A stretch of DNA of 64,000 bases. Source: Clytia hemisphaerica. Taxonomy: Eukaryota; Cnidaria; Hydrozoa; Leptothecata; Clytiidae. The stretch spans positions 1,579,044 to 1,643,043 of the forward strand of contig CACVBU010000865.1 in NCBI GenBank assembly GCA_902728285.1, in the 5' to 3' direction. Shown in pieces: positions 47,001 to 56,916 of this stretch. The notes beneath the pieces are model-generated. The model was not told the origin of the DNA and ran no database searches. It saw only the letters and a list, made by a program, of their open reading frames with translations. Position 1 is the first letter of the stretch. Each line of letters starts with the position of its first letter. The position numbers were made by a program, and so were the translations under genes.

Positions 47001-50000
47001 ATAAGAACATCCAAAATTTTTGAAGCCTTGGGATGTTCTAAACTTTTGAGATTTAAGCCTTAAAAATGTTCTTAACATGTTCTTATTTTCAAAATTTTGT
47101 GGGTATTTTGTCTGTTTTCTTAAGAAATCGGGTGTTTTGGAGTCTGTGAAGCCTTAAAATGTTCTTAACTTGCTCTTAACATTTTGGCCATCGTAGCCTT
47201 ATGTTCTTATATAGTTTGTTCTTATAAAAAACGTGTATGCTTTTATCTTTCCTTTTTCGTTTGTTTACACATTTTCATCATCATTCAGCATGTTTTCGAA
47301 TACACATTTTTTATTATTGAATTGTGTAAATTCATTTCATCGTGGACATTCTCAATTTTTTTTGGGAAAATCGTTCCGAAATATTCTTACAGCATTCTTA
47401 GGTTAGGATCCTAATTCAGACTACAGTAAATTCTCTAATTAACGGACACTCTAAAAGGCGGACACCTCTGATTAGCGGACAATTTCATTTTCCCCGGCCG
47501 TTTCCAAGTCAAATACTCAAAAGTTTCTAAAAGGCGGACACTTCTAATTAGTGGACACTAAACCCTTTCCCCGATGGTGTCCGCTAATTAGAGGTTGGAT
47601 TCCACTGTAGATTTAACATTTAATGCAAGCGTCTCAAGCATAAATGGCATTTTTATGAAAGGAGTGAATCTTACTTGGGGGTAATTGACAGTTTAAAAAT
47701 AGGTTATTATACTCTAAAAATATCATTCTTCGCTTGAGTAGCAAAATTCCATGACGGTGATATTCTTAGCATATTCTTAATTTTTTGGCCATTTTCATCA
47801 TGGACATTCCTATAAAAGTGTATTCTTATAAAAAAAGCGTGTACCTTTATCAGGAATTTTCATAAATCTTTCTATTTTTCTATTCAGATTCCTATTCCGC
47901 CAGGATCGCTTCCCGCCACTAGCAAGCCGCCAATGCCTAATCCACCCGCTGGTGCTGTACCTACCCATACCGCCCATTGGAATAGTGGTGGACATCCTTC
48001 CAGAGAGGGTGCTTCATCGACATCTGATCGAGCGGCTGATATCATGCTTTTGAAACAAGAAGTATGTTACACGTTATTTTTATTTTAAGAACAACACACA
48101 ATCATGGTCGTAATATTTGAGAAAAAAGGGAAATCCACCGGGAAGTTTTGAAACCACAATCGATTTGTAAGTGCTCTAAAGTAGGTTGGAAGGGTAGAGT
48201 TTTAACTCTGAGTTTTAACATGAGACTTAAGATCTGAGGATCCAAAAGTTCAATAATGGTCCAATAAGGCTCATAATATAGCCTGCAGGCCTATAAACCC
48301 GAGCCAAATTGAAATATCCGATTAAATCTGAGAGATGGTCCGAAATCGCCTTTCTCGCCCGAACTCCAAATTTCAAAAAACGCGGAAATAAGCTGAATTC
48401 TCAATAGATTTCGACCATGATTGTAAATAAGAACATAAGGCTTCGGTGGTCAAAATATTAAGAACAAGCTAAGAACATTTTAAAGTTTTGGGGACTATAA
48501 AACTCAAACTCAAAAAAATGAAAATAAGAGCATGTTAAGAACATTTTAGGCTTCGAACTCAAAAAGTTAAGGACATCCGAAGGCTTCAAAAATTGTGGAT
48601 GTTCTTATAGCAAAAAAAAACTTGTAGTGCCTGCTTTTATTATCGCCTCGCATTATTCAACCTTTCTTTTTGTTTTTGACCAAAATGGAAATTAAATGAC
48701 ATCAAAATTTTTGAACTAGTATGGTTTGGCGGGGTGATAGTGTCTTTTTTAATTTATAACTCACTATAATAATTCCATTCTTTTATAGGCGTCACCTCGT
48801 TTTCAACCCTACCGCCATCATCACGCTACACCTCCAGGCGGCCCGCCCACATCAACAACGGGTGGTCACAATGTACGTCCTAAAAAGTTCCCTAAATTTA
48901 CAGCGAAAGATATTGAACGGTAAGAACAAGAGTTAACTCTTAAAATTTCTGTTCTTAGTTTATTACTACCTGGAACTAATTTTCGCAGGAATTAATTCTA
49001 GCGTTTTTTGGCAAAACCGCGAAATACATTTTTTCCGATTTTATAGAAAAATTTGAAAAATCCCTAGGAAAATGAAAGAAATTTGTCCAAAAAAGGGCAA
49101 AAACGCGAAAATTAAAACCCGCGAAATTCAATTTTTCCAATTTCATTTTTCGACCGCGAATTTATAACATGCATTAAGCAAACGTATTTTCCCACATTCC
49201 CCTAAGAAGTACTTTCGGGCATATTATGCAGTTTGACCGATTTAATCATCTCTTTTTCACCATTCCTACCAAAAATCTACAAATTTGGGACTTTTCGGCG
49301 AGATACTTAAACTGTCTGTGTTTTCATCACCTTTAAAACTGACAATCAACTTCCTGCAAATAGCTGAGAAACTTAACACATTCAGTTTCCAGCCTTTTTC
49401 AGAAATCAAAGATGTGACCTCTTGGAATTTCATTCAATGTATGACTTTCAGAGGCTCCTATGGCCTTAAATTTACTTCAAATACCTTCAAACTGTACACC
49501 GATTGTCGCAGAATTTCACGTAGATTCCAATGAAAAAAAACAAAAAAGACCCCTGAAGGATGCTTGCTTTTTTTTCAATTTGGAAAAATACATAACAATT
49601 ACGAATAAATAATATAAACAAAACGAACGGAAAGAAATGTATAGCCCCCCTACAAGGCACTAAATGATATCGCCATGAGTAAAATTTCTCTTTTTTAATG
49701 ACACAGGTATTTGTATGGTCGCCAAGAGATGAAAATTGTCAACATTGAAGAGACGAAAGAAAAGCAAACTGCTTGTGGTCCAAAAGAAAACGGAGTAAAA
49801 TCTGAAGACAAAAATAAACCTGCAAAATGTAAGAAAGTTTTACTACAAAAATACATGTTTATAAGCATACAAGCTCAGTTTTGGGTACCTAAACAATGGC
49901 TCTATTGTTTGAGAACAATAGAATACTAAGCATAATACGATCCTGATAGGGATAGGGACAGACACTCGCTTATATAAAAAAAACTTTACAGATTTGCAAT

Positions 50001-53000
50001 GAAAAATGATGACGTTGTTATTTTTTCTAATGTTTAATGTGTCATTTTATCGGTCAAAATTTCACAAATAATTTTAATAATTTTTAATTTCTCAATAGGA
50101 TAGAATTCAAAACACTTATCTTCATTTTCTGCATTTTTCTTTTACAAAGGGTGTGATTTATGTCAAGAAATTCGTTTTGGAGAATGCCCTGAACATGGTC
50201 CTTTGACTGCTCAAAGAGATTCTATCAATCTTCAAGGTAATATTTCATTCTGTGTAGGATTTTTTTCACAAGGGAAACAAATAAGATCTTTTTCCAACGT
50301 TTGTGCGAGCTCGTACGACTTGTGCGATATTTCTTATTTATATTTATCTGTCAACAGAACAGACCCGTTGTCTACGGAAATTTTCAAAATTAATTTCCTT
50401 ACTACGCTACGTTGTACGTGAAATACACTCTGGTACATCCATAACTCGAACAATTTTCCCATGCGTGGTCGAGTTATGGAGACTCCACTTAGTAATTATT
50501 TCAGTAAAATTAATATTCTCAACATTCACAAACCATCACGCTTTTCAGGACCGAAATCGTACGCCATCTCGACATTTCCCGACGAAGTTGGTCTTTGCGT
50601 CTCCACAATCCCAATGTCAGGTTATGGTGTCTTTGCTAGGCTATTTATCCCGCTCGGCACATGGATCGGACCATACGAAGGAAAGAAAATCTCTGTAGAT
50701 GATGGCATGAAGATGGTCGGAAAAGGAGAAGGAAATTTCTTGTGGGAGGTAATATATACTGGTTATACTAGTTTAAAATTTTTATATACTAATACTTTTG
50801 TTTTCTACAAGACAGATTTTACATATCTTCACTATATTTTATTTGACTGACTTATTGACTGAAAAGCTCTATAGTTCTTGTTGAAGTTAGGTTGATAAAT
50901 TGCACCTTAACTTCCATTTAATCAGAATGCTTAGATATCCTGTGTTTTCTACGGAGGGTCGGTTAATTCTAGATTTGTCTAGATCATGACTGACTGAGAA
51001 CGATTGCTAACACTCTTAACCTGCTCTTTCCGTCATCGACCTTGCGGGTCAGAACCGAAAGTCTTTCAACAATTTCTGTCACTCTCCCGTCCTCAGAAGT
51101 GTATCGAGGGTTTTAGGTATCAGACCATTGTTCCTTGCTATCTCATCATTGTTCGTGTTGTCAAAGTGATGCATACGCACTGAACCTATCCAATAGGACA
51201 GAATCAAGACAATTTTTTGAGTAAAAAGTCCCGAGTTTCTTAGGCCTTGCGTTTTAAGAAATGCCGTGGCTCCTTAGAGTAAACATTCTTTAGCACCGTT
51301 TTAAAGCGTGGTTTTGAATGTTTTGGCTGAACAACCAGGTCAGATCGTCATATGCGCATATCCCTTTAGAGCAGAATGTGGTGTGCGCAAAAATTAAAAA
51401 TTTGTCAGAAATATATATTATAACTCCTTTTCTACTTTTAGATTCACGAGAACGGCCGCTTATCCGCATTTTTGGACGCGAGTGACGAAAAGACCTCATC
51501 GTGGATGCGATTTATACAATGTGCTCGACACAAAGGAGAACAAAATCTTTTCGTCTTTCAATATTATGGAAGCATTTATTATCGAGCTTTCAAAGACATC
51601 ACGGTATGGGTTTACTTCGTTAAGTGCTCACTTTCTGAGACTTTTATTTGTATGTGAAGAAATTCAAAGTATTTCTGCCCAACTATATTCACTCAGAAGA
51701 TTTGTCTGGCAGAGCAGCATATGCACTTCGTCCTTATAAGAACTCGTCAGCACTGCATACTGCACCCTTGCTAGGCAGATCGAATTATGTACCATCTCGC
51801 ACCATAAAGTAATTGTGGCACAGACTAAAAGTCACACACATAGTCACACAGTTGACTCTTTAATTCGAACCTCTATAACATGAATTTTCTTTCATTCGAA
51901 TGAAACATTAGCCCACTCAGACCACCTAGAAAGTTGTGTAAAATGATGTCTATAATTCGAATCTTTATCCAATTTGCTTTTAAATAAGAGTGATATCCTT
52001 TGCTTATTCTCCAATCTTAATTTACAGGCTTTTTTATATTGAATTGACACGTGTGTGGAGCAAGATTGGTCAGAGAGAGGGAAAAAAATATATTTTGTTT
52101 ATATCAGCACAATATAACAATAGGCAGACAATGTCCTGATATGAAATATGTGCCTGCTATAAAACGGGAACACTTATGTGAAAATATAGCCTTTAATCTC
52201 TTTTTTTATATTAGGTTGGTGAGGAGCTCTTGGCTTGGTATGACGATAAATACCCTCAATATTGTGGTATCCCTTACGAAATGTCGGACTTTGCATCTTA
52301 CCTTACAGAGAGTAAGTCTCGTGGCTTTAAATTCATATTAAGATTGTTCTTAATTTTGTTCTTAGGTCGTGGTCAAATGGTTCCGTCCCCGTCCCCGTCG
52401 CCCTCCTCCTCCCTGGATTTCTACAAACATAGGCCCAGTTGTTTGGGGGAGCTGAAATTTAGCAATTTGATAGGGTTCCCAACCAATTCATTGGGCTTGC
52501 TTAGCTGATCTGAAAGAGACTCTTGGGGCCTGTTTCCTAGTATTTTTCAAAATAAATACTGCAGAAATTTTTATTTCCAGATTTTAGGAATGATAAGAGA
52601 CGTGACGATTTGTTGAATTTAGTAAAATGATCTCGCTAGCCATTGTTTTTCTGCTAAATTACGGATTTAATTGTCTTTTATGTATATCTTTTTATAGCTG
52701 GACAAATACCGCCAGGAGACGGTCCACCAAAGGGTGGAAACCCTGCTGAGTTTGACCGTCACCATCCTCCATTGAGTGAAGAAGGATACCCGCCACACAA
52801 CCCACATCACTACCACCACCCTAGAAGTGGAGGTTCCCATCTAATTCAAGGGCCTGGTAGCAAACCAAAGACAGGCGGTGATAAGCATCGGAGTGAAGTC
52901 AGTAAGCATCCACCTAAGCATGGTCCTAAAGAATACCCACACGCTCTCGCGCAGCCACCCACCTTAAGTCAAGCACCGCATGGAACTGATTCCCGTTTTA

Positions 53001-54124
53001 TAACATCTGCAAGTGGAAAAGCGCCACCAAAGCAACACCCACATATGTCGCTGGCCCGTTTTTCACCGCGCCCCGGAAGTGCCTCATTTCGACGTACGGA
53101 GCATGCACACAATTCAATGCTACGCTCTATGAGTGAAGATGATCTACGCCACAAACCGCCCAAACATCACGAGGGCGCCCGCCCTCACGGCGCCCGTCAT
53201 CGGCCTCATTTCGATCGAGAACACCACGAGCACCACCCGCCTGAGCATATGATCCCACACGGCGCCCCACCTCATTTTATGGTTCACCAAGGTGGTCCGC
53301 ATGGTACGCCACAACCTCATACCTCACCTGTCACCAACTACTCGCCTCTCCGTCCTGTCATGTCCATCACACCGCTCGATCGATCAAAAGGTTCGCGCGA
53401 TGATCTGAACAAACTCCAAGGGGCAGGTGGTCACCCTGAAAAGGGGTTTTATGAGAAACATTCATCAGAGTATATTTTAGAACATGAACGTATGTTACAC
53501 CTACACGATCAAGCACTTCACGGCGAACGTGGCCCCAAAAACGGGCGTATGCCGCCCTATGGAGGGCAGGATTCAGGTCCCGAGATGCGTCACATTGGTC
53601 GAAAATTTACTCATAAACAATCTTTTGATAGTCCAATGGTTGGCGAGGGCGTTGAAAAGCACCTTCATTATCCGCCCAATACATGTACACGGTGTCAAAT
53701 TACCATCCCTGATCCGAGGGAATTTCATGAACACATGATGAGTCATCGCGAGAGAGATGGTAACCCATCTATGAGCGAGCGACCGCCATTTTGGTGTGGT
53801 TTATGTGCTCGATCTTTTTCAAGTGCCACAAGTCTTAAAAATCACATGAAAATGCATGATAAAGGTCAACCTCCTCCGGGTTCACCTGTAACTGTAGCTA
53901 AGAATATGCCAACTGGTGTCCCTCTCCCACCCGGTGGGAGCACGCTATCATCTGGTGGCATGCCACCTCCCCAAGGTGGGGAGCTACTACCTCCAGTCCA
54001 TGCTACAAAAGATCTAAATGCTACAAAACCGACAGACTGTATGAAGTGTGGAAAGACCTTTACGAAATCGTCAGACTTTGCTAAACATTTAGCAACACCA
54101 GGAGAATGCGTCCCTCATACTTGA
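40895..54124 (+). CDS. PRDM-family SET-domain zinc-finger protein (9 coding exons, complete)
   Basis: Exons: 40895-41002, 47888-48061, 48789-48919, 49707-49828, 50150-50236, 50549-50748, 51442-51603, 52215-52311, 52698-54124. They sum to 2508 nt, 835 aa, with matching phases. N-terminal Pro/His-rich residues 1-137 are followed by a zinc knuckle (C180-x2-C183-x7-C191-x2-H194), a PR/SET domain (about 208-362), a His/Pro/Gly-rich region (about 365-680), C2H2 fingers at 690-710 and 727-747, and a C2HC-like finger at 808-831. PRDM proteins are nuclear regulators; PRDM9-type SET domains methylate histone H3. The SET sequence (GPYEG, WMRFIQCARHKGEQNL, FQYYGSIYYR, GEELLAWY) is closest in feel to PRDM9/PRDM7. 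There is no KRAB and no long finger array, so a meiotic hotspot role should not be assumed. Confidence 0.93.
41849..42135. repeat. A-family TA MITE
   Basis: Starts CGCTTCGTTTCATAAGAAC after TA and ends GGTTCTTATAAAAAAGCGTG before TA. The interior overlaps in sequence with the inverse of 21317-21584. Confidence 0.65.
42400..42714. mobile_element. hAT-like MITE (F family) copy 2
   Basis: Starts CCCCGGGGGGTACTAGG and ends TAAGTACCCCTCCTCCTAG. The flanks GATCGAAC (42392-42399) and GTTCGAAC (42715-42722) match at seven of eight bases. Confidence 0.78.
42861..43138. mobile_element. E-family MITE with direct flanking duplication
   Basis: Starts CCATTAAGTTTAAAGCCTGA and ends CCTTCGGGCTTGGAAGTCAATG. 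TTCTAC precedes it and follows it (GTTCTAC if the shared G is counted). Confidence 0.75.
43310..43463. repeat. TA-inserting MITE, CCTTATCGGGGAAA ends
   Basis: Between TA dinucleotides; inverted ends CCTTATCGGGGAAAGTTTTC / GAAGTTTTCCCCGATAAGG with internal ATATTCGTCACTTG repeats. Short relative at 1565-1653. Confidence 0.75.
44746..44822. repeat. Foldback, CCCAGCTG...CAACGTT family, copy 3
   Basis: GTTCAACGTTCATCTAACGT, a GGGCGTTGTGAACGTT centre and the end AACGTTATGTGCCAGCTGGG. The left CCCAGCTG end is missing. Confidence 0.6.
45565..45815. repeat. C-family MITE, right end lost
   Basis: Starts CGCGCTTTTATAAAAATGGT after TA, with GTAAATCCATTTCATCATAG and AGACTAGATTTAACATTTAG inside. The latter is the uninterrupted form of the site where a pogo-like MITE sits at 47424. 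Confidence 0.65.
45929..46205. repeat. hAT-like MITE (F family), right end lost
   Basis: Starts CCCGGGGGGTACTACCC; the interior has repeated CCCTA(C/A)(T/G)(T/G)GGGACT. It ends near CTCAAGTACCGG without the poly-C end. Confidence 0.6.
46469..46714. repeat. A-family TA MITE, opposite orientation
   Basis: Starts ACGTTTCTTTTTTTATAAGA and ends TCCTATAAGAAAAGGTG before TA. The interior is the inverse of 46989-47235 (GAACATAAGGCTTCGATGGC). Confidence 0.65.
46989..47235. mobile_element. TA-inserting MITE, A-family copy 3 (best preserved)
   Basis: TA, then CACGTTTTTTTTATAAGAAC ... GTTCTTATAAAAAACGTG, then TA. The 247-bp body carries alternating AAAATGTTCTTAAC words. Tc1/mariner-like by target site. 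Confidence 0.78.
47303..47842. repeat. C-family TA MITE interrupted by a pogo-like MITE
   Basis: Starts CACATTTTTTATTATTGAAT and ends TTCTTATAAAAAAAGCGTG before TA. Removing 47424-47607 plus one TA restores the order seen at 45565-45815. Confidence 0.72.
47424..47607. mobile_element. pogo/Tigger-like MITE, nested, TA target duplication
   Basis: CAGTAAATTCTCTAATTAAC ... GGTTGGATTCCACTG, 184 bp, flanked by TA on both sides within a host repeat whose empty site reads CAGACTAGATTTAAC at 45690. CTAATTAGCGGACA words recur inside. Confidence 0.82.
47888..48061 (+). CDS. Gene 2 exon 2: Pro-rich N-terminal region
   Basis: Acceptor TCTATTCAG before 47888, donor GTATGT at 48062; 58 codons, phase 0 both sides. 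Pro/Gly/Ser-rich (IPIPPGSLPATSKPPMPNPP), no known fold, likely disordered. Ends AADIMLLKQE. Confidence 0.85.
48098..48425. repeat. B-family MITE copy 2
   Basis: ACAATCATGGTCGTAATATT to TTTCGACCATGATTGT; matches 6083-6411. An A-family remnant follows directly (48426-48627, ending TTCTTATAGCAAAAAAAAAC). Confidence 0.7.
48789..48919 (+). CDS. Gene 2 exon 3: Pro/His-rich, basic end
   Basis: Acceptor TTTTATAG before 48789, donor GTAAGA at 48920; phase 0 in, phase 2 out. It encodes ASPRFQPYRHHHATPPGGPP and ends basic (RPKKFPKFTAKDIE). Confidence 0.85.
48920..49706. other. Gene 2 intron 3, nothing recognised
   Basis: AT-rich with several AAATTCGCG/CGCGAAATT words. No clear ends of a repeat. Confidence 0.35.
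49707..49828 (+). CDS. Gene 2 exon 4: charged linker before the zinc knuckle
   Basis: Acceptor GACACAG before 49707, donor GTAAGA at 49829; phase 2 in, phase 1 out. Lys/Glu-rich (MKIVNIEETKEKQTACGPKE). No SSXRD motif was recognised. Confidence 0.85.
50150..50236 (+). CDS. Gene 2 exon 5: zinc knuckle
   Basis: Acceptor TTTACAAAG before 50150, donor GTAATA at 50237; phase 1 both sides. It encodes WCDLCQEIRFGECPEHGPL, the C-x2-C-x7-C-x2-H knuckle that precedes the SET domain in PRDM9-like proteins. Confidence 0.9.
50549..50748 (+). CDS. Gene 2 exon 6: SET domain, first part
   Basis: Acceptor GCTTTTCAG before 50549, donor GTAATA at 50749; phase 1 in, phase 0 out. It encodes FPDEVGLCVSTIPMSGYGVF, LGTWIGPYEGK, ending NFLWE. 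G-x-G-V-F-A and G-P-Y-E-G are PR/SET landmarks. Confidence 0.93.
50950..51112. repeat. T-family dispersed repeat
   Basis: GACCTTGCGGGTCAGAACCG and TCACTCTCCCGTCCTCAGAA match 18840-18905 with changes. Confidence 0.45.
51442..51603 (+). CDS. Gene 2 exon 7: SET domain, core
   Basis: Acceptor TACTTTTAG before 51442, donor GTATGG at 51604; 54 codons, phase 0. It encodes SSWMRFIQCARHKGEQNL then VFQYYGSIYYRAFKDIT. The N/Q-CAR and YYR positions line up with the cofactor/substrate segment of PRDM SET domains, with the Tyr kept. Confidence 0.93.
51604..52214. other. Gene 2 intron 7, pogo-like fragment
   Basis: CAGTTGACTCTTTAATTCGA at 51849 starts a pogo-like MITE without a clear right end. At 51980-52180 the sequence AAATAAGAGTGATATCCTTT...CAGCACAATATAACAATAGG also occurs, diverged, at 61640-61850, so it is another dispersed repeat. 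Confidence 0.45.
52215..52311 (+). CDS. Gene 2 exon 8: SET domain, end
   Basis: Acceptor ATATTAG before 52215, donor GTAAGT at 52312; phase 0 in, phase 1 out. It encodes VGEELLAWYDDKYPQYCGIP. The G-E-E-L-L-x-W-Y motif closes the PR/SET fold; Asp replaces the Gly often found after WY. Confidence 0.92.
52698..54124 (+). CDS. Gene 2 exon 9: His/Pro-rich region, zinc fingers, stop
   Basis: Acceptor TTTTATAG before 52698; stop TGA 54122-54124. About 300 residues are rich in His, Pro and Gly (clusters such as HHEHHPPEHMIPHGAPPH). Finger 1 is CTRC-x12-HMMSH (690-710), finger 2 CGLC-x12-HMKMH (727-747), finger 3 CMKC-x12-H-x6-C (808-831). The GC content is visibly higher than in the surrounding DNA. 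Confidence 0.93.
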
Positions 54125-54674
54125 CAAAGGCCCTATTTACATTTAGATTTTTGAAATATGACCCATTCATACTGCTATTTCTATAGGTTTTTGATGTTTA
54201 GATATATTTTTTATTCATAGTTATTGAGTTAGTTTCTTTTGATAAAGTTCTTGACTATTTTCTGATAATTATTTTTGTACTATATTATTATGTTTTAGGC
54301 GTGACTAAATGATTTATTGTTCTCTACAGGCCCGGTCGACCCTGTTTCTTTCAAAACTGATATCTACTGTTACTGATTCTAAACGTCACAATTTTTTAGA
54401 TCTTGACCTTCCGAACCCTAGATTTTAAGAAATTTATTTTTAGTATACCGACCGACTGACTGACCGACCTTCTTCTTCCCGACACATGCATTGTCAACAC
54501 ACGCATTACATTTTACCACAATTTCTTTACTTTTTTTTTATTTCATATTTTACTTTAGTTTTTTTAGATTTATTATTTTCCTTTGACTTTAACCGTTGTT
54601 GTTAATAAGCGATGGTAATCATGGTGGTATCCATGACGTAATGTTTCATACGAAAGCATTCTAATTAGATGTCT
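54125..54674. other. Probable 3' UTR of gene 2 and AT-rich spacer
   Basis: No AATAAA was found in the first 500 bases, so the transcript end is unplaced. A short GACCGACTGACTGACCGACC run lies near 54450-54475. Confidence 0.4.
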
Positions 54675-54935
54675 GCGGTCGTAGCATGAAGGTAGAGCAT
54701 CGAGCTACGGTGCACAAGGTTGTGGGTTCGAACTCCTGCTGGGCCATACCAAAGATTCCCGAAATGGTACTTGATGCCTATCTGCTTGATGTTCAGCAAC
54801 TAAAGTTAAAGAGACGGATCAAGGGTGAGTGGAGAAATCCAGGGAGAAGGATTAACACCCTTCCCTACCTTTGGGTAGATAGCTAGAGAAAAGGTAGCTT
54901 TCAGGTCGTCCTCGACTGGGGTCCCAAACTTACTT
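54675..54935 (+). repeat. tRNA-derived SINE
   Basis: The head GCGGTCGTAGCATGAAGGTA and B box GGGTTCGAACTCC are more tRNA-like than in the other copies. The body TTGATGTTCAGCAACTAAAG and tail GGGTAGATAGC follow. Confidence 0.75.
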
Positions 54936-56066
54936 AAGTTAAAAGGTCTAATGGTGCACCACGATTGTATTGGCCATTAATCATTTGTTCATTATTTACT
55001 TATGCCAAAAGTTTGCTTAACATTCAAATCAATCTGACTGGTCAAATCTTTAAATTGTTATGCAATAGAAAAGCCAAGTTGACCAATCAGTGCTCAGAAG
55101 TATGATGTCAATGTTGAGCAAACTTTTAGAAAGATTAGCCGTATGTACGGTATAAAGTTAGAGCCCGTTTCAATCTTATCTGATATTCTAATGGCGGCCG
55201 CTCACGCTAAAGCTCTGAAGGAGCGGGCCAATTTCCGAGCCAATTTCTAAGCTAATTTTCCCGACCTTCAAAGATTTAGCGTGTTGGATGAAAATTTCTA
55301 CATCTGGGTGCTCGATAAGTCTCAATCGCTCTTACGGGTGGTCTCGTATAAAACATTACGCAATGATGATTATCATGCATTACATATGAGATACGATACG
55401 GTGGCTTGCGTGAAAACGTCGTGTTTATGCATCATAATTTTTGTATTTTTCTACATTTATATATATTTTTGGACACTTTCTCATTATATGAAAACGGATT
55501 TATTTTTTGTAAATATTGGTAAGAGACAAAAGGGTTTCTTTTATTTTGTTGACTATACTATACTGTTACTTTAAGTTATGTTTTTGATTTTTCGGGCTAT
55601 TTCCAGTTTGAATCGCAGAATCGCATTTACGGCTAATTTCAAAATTCATTGTCGTAGAGGGTCTGTTGTCATTGTCTTTTCTCTTTTTTTTTACGCAGTA
55701 ACGTCTATTTTTTTTATGTTCGGAGTCTAGGTTTTTGGGTTCTAAACATTCCATTTTTTGGCGTAACCTAACTTTAAACTTTCGAAGCTAATGCAGAAGC
55801 GAAAAAAACGAATCTGCGTCAATACACTTGAAAGGTTTTAGCGAGCACCTCCCCAAAAACCTGGATATTTTGTAGAAAAAACGCGGGTGACGTCCAGTAT
55901 AGGCTAGAAAGGTTTCCGATTTTCGAAAATTATCAAACCAAGAAATAGAATGAAAAATCCTGTTTTTGGAAAACTGCTTGCTAAGAATCGGATAAACATG
56001 TACAAAGTTTCTACTTTTACCTGGAAGTAGAGGGCTATAGAAGAACAAATTCGATTACCCCAAATA
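54936..56066. other. Intergenic, repeat fragments only
   Basis: Contains an S-family core at 55178-55262 (CACGCTAAAGCTCTGAAGG). Other open frames look random. Confidence 0.4.
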
Positions 56067-56316
56067 CACGTTGTTTTTTTTTTATAAGGAACACGTTTAT
56101 AAGGAACTCGAGGCTGAAATTTGTCCAAAAAATAAGGAATTGTTTAGGAACTGCTCAGGCTGAGAATAAGAAAACAAGTTTTAAAGAACAGTAAGAGATG
56201 GTTATCCAAACTTAGCAGCTATGTAAATAAGGAACTTTGAGGCTGAAATTCTCTGTAAAAATAAGCAACTCCAGGCTCAGAGCAAAGTTAAGGTTCCTTA
56301 TCAAAAAATAAATGTG
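56067..56316. repeat. A-family TA MITE
   Basis: Starts CACGTTGTTTTTTTTTTATA after TA and ends CCTTATCAAAAAATAAATGTG before TA; AAGGAAC replaces AAGAAC throughout, marking a subfamily. Confidence 0.6.
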
Positions 56317-56648
56317 TATTCCCCACATTTCATACTTTAACCCTTTATGCGAGGAGTTCACCAAAAACTGGATTTCTTTATCTCTTTATTTCTTTTCTTT
56401 TAAGAAACCTTTTCCGAAATCTTAAAGTTGATTTCTTTTTTAACGATCCTTTCTTTAATTTATAGTTCCAAGCCCAGTCTATATGGGATTTTCAAGGAAG
56501 TTCTCGTTGATAACACTACTGACTAACCGACCGACCGACCGTCTGCGACTGCGACTGCCATTGTCACTGATTGAAATCTTTACGTAATATAACGCATAGT
56601 TTGGTCAAACTCCTCTTCTCGGAAAAGACATGCAAAGTACGAGTACGA

Positions 56649-56856
56649 CCATTGAGTTTGGAGCCCCGAAGAGGCTAGAGAGGAATCTTTAACTTTTCTC
56701 AAGCAAGAAAAAGTGAAGCCTTGAGATTTCCCACACATTTAGAAATTTAGTCTGAAAACCGTCACGCGTTTAAGATGGGAAATAAGTGGCTTCATTTCCC
56801 ATCCATGAGTTTCAAATCTAGCCCCTTCGGGGCTTTGAAATCAATGAGTACAACAG
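56649..56856. repeat. E-family MITE
   Basis: Starts CCATTGAGTTTGGAGCCCCG and ends CCTTCGGGGCTTTGAAATCAATG. The flanks AGTACGA and AGTACAA are close to a target duplication. An isolated E end (TTATAAAGCCCGAAGGGCTA) lies at 56918. Confidence 0.68.
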
Positions 56857-56916
56857 GGCAAGATTTATAGGAAAGAAAATCTGCCCTTGGGTTTCGTTCA
56901 GGATGGTAACCATCGA

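Larger units (their letters stand above)
41003..47887. other. Gene 2 intron 1, transposon-rich
   Basis: Besides the elements listed separately, it holds a possible A-family fragment near 41155-41215, low-complexity AT sequence at 43500-43760, and a pogo-like TCGAGTTA/GAATTAGAGAGTC mixture at 44560-44740. No exon in phase 0 is visible. Confidence 0.45.
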
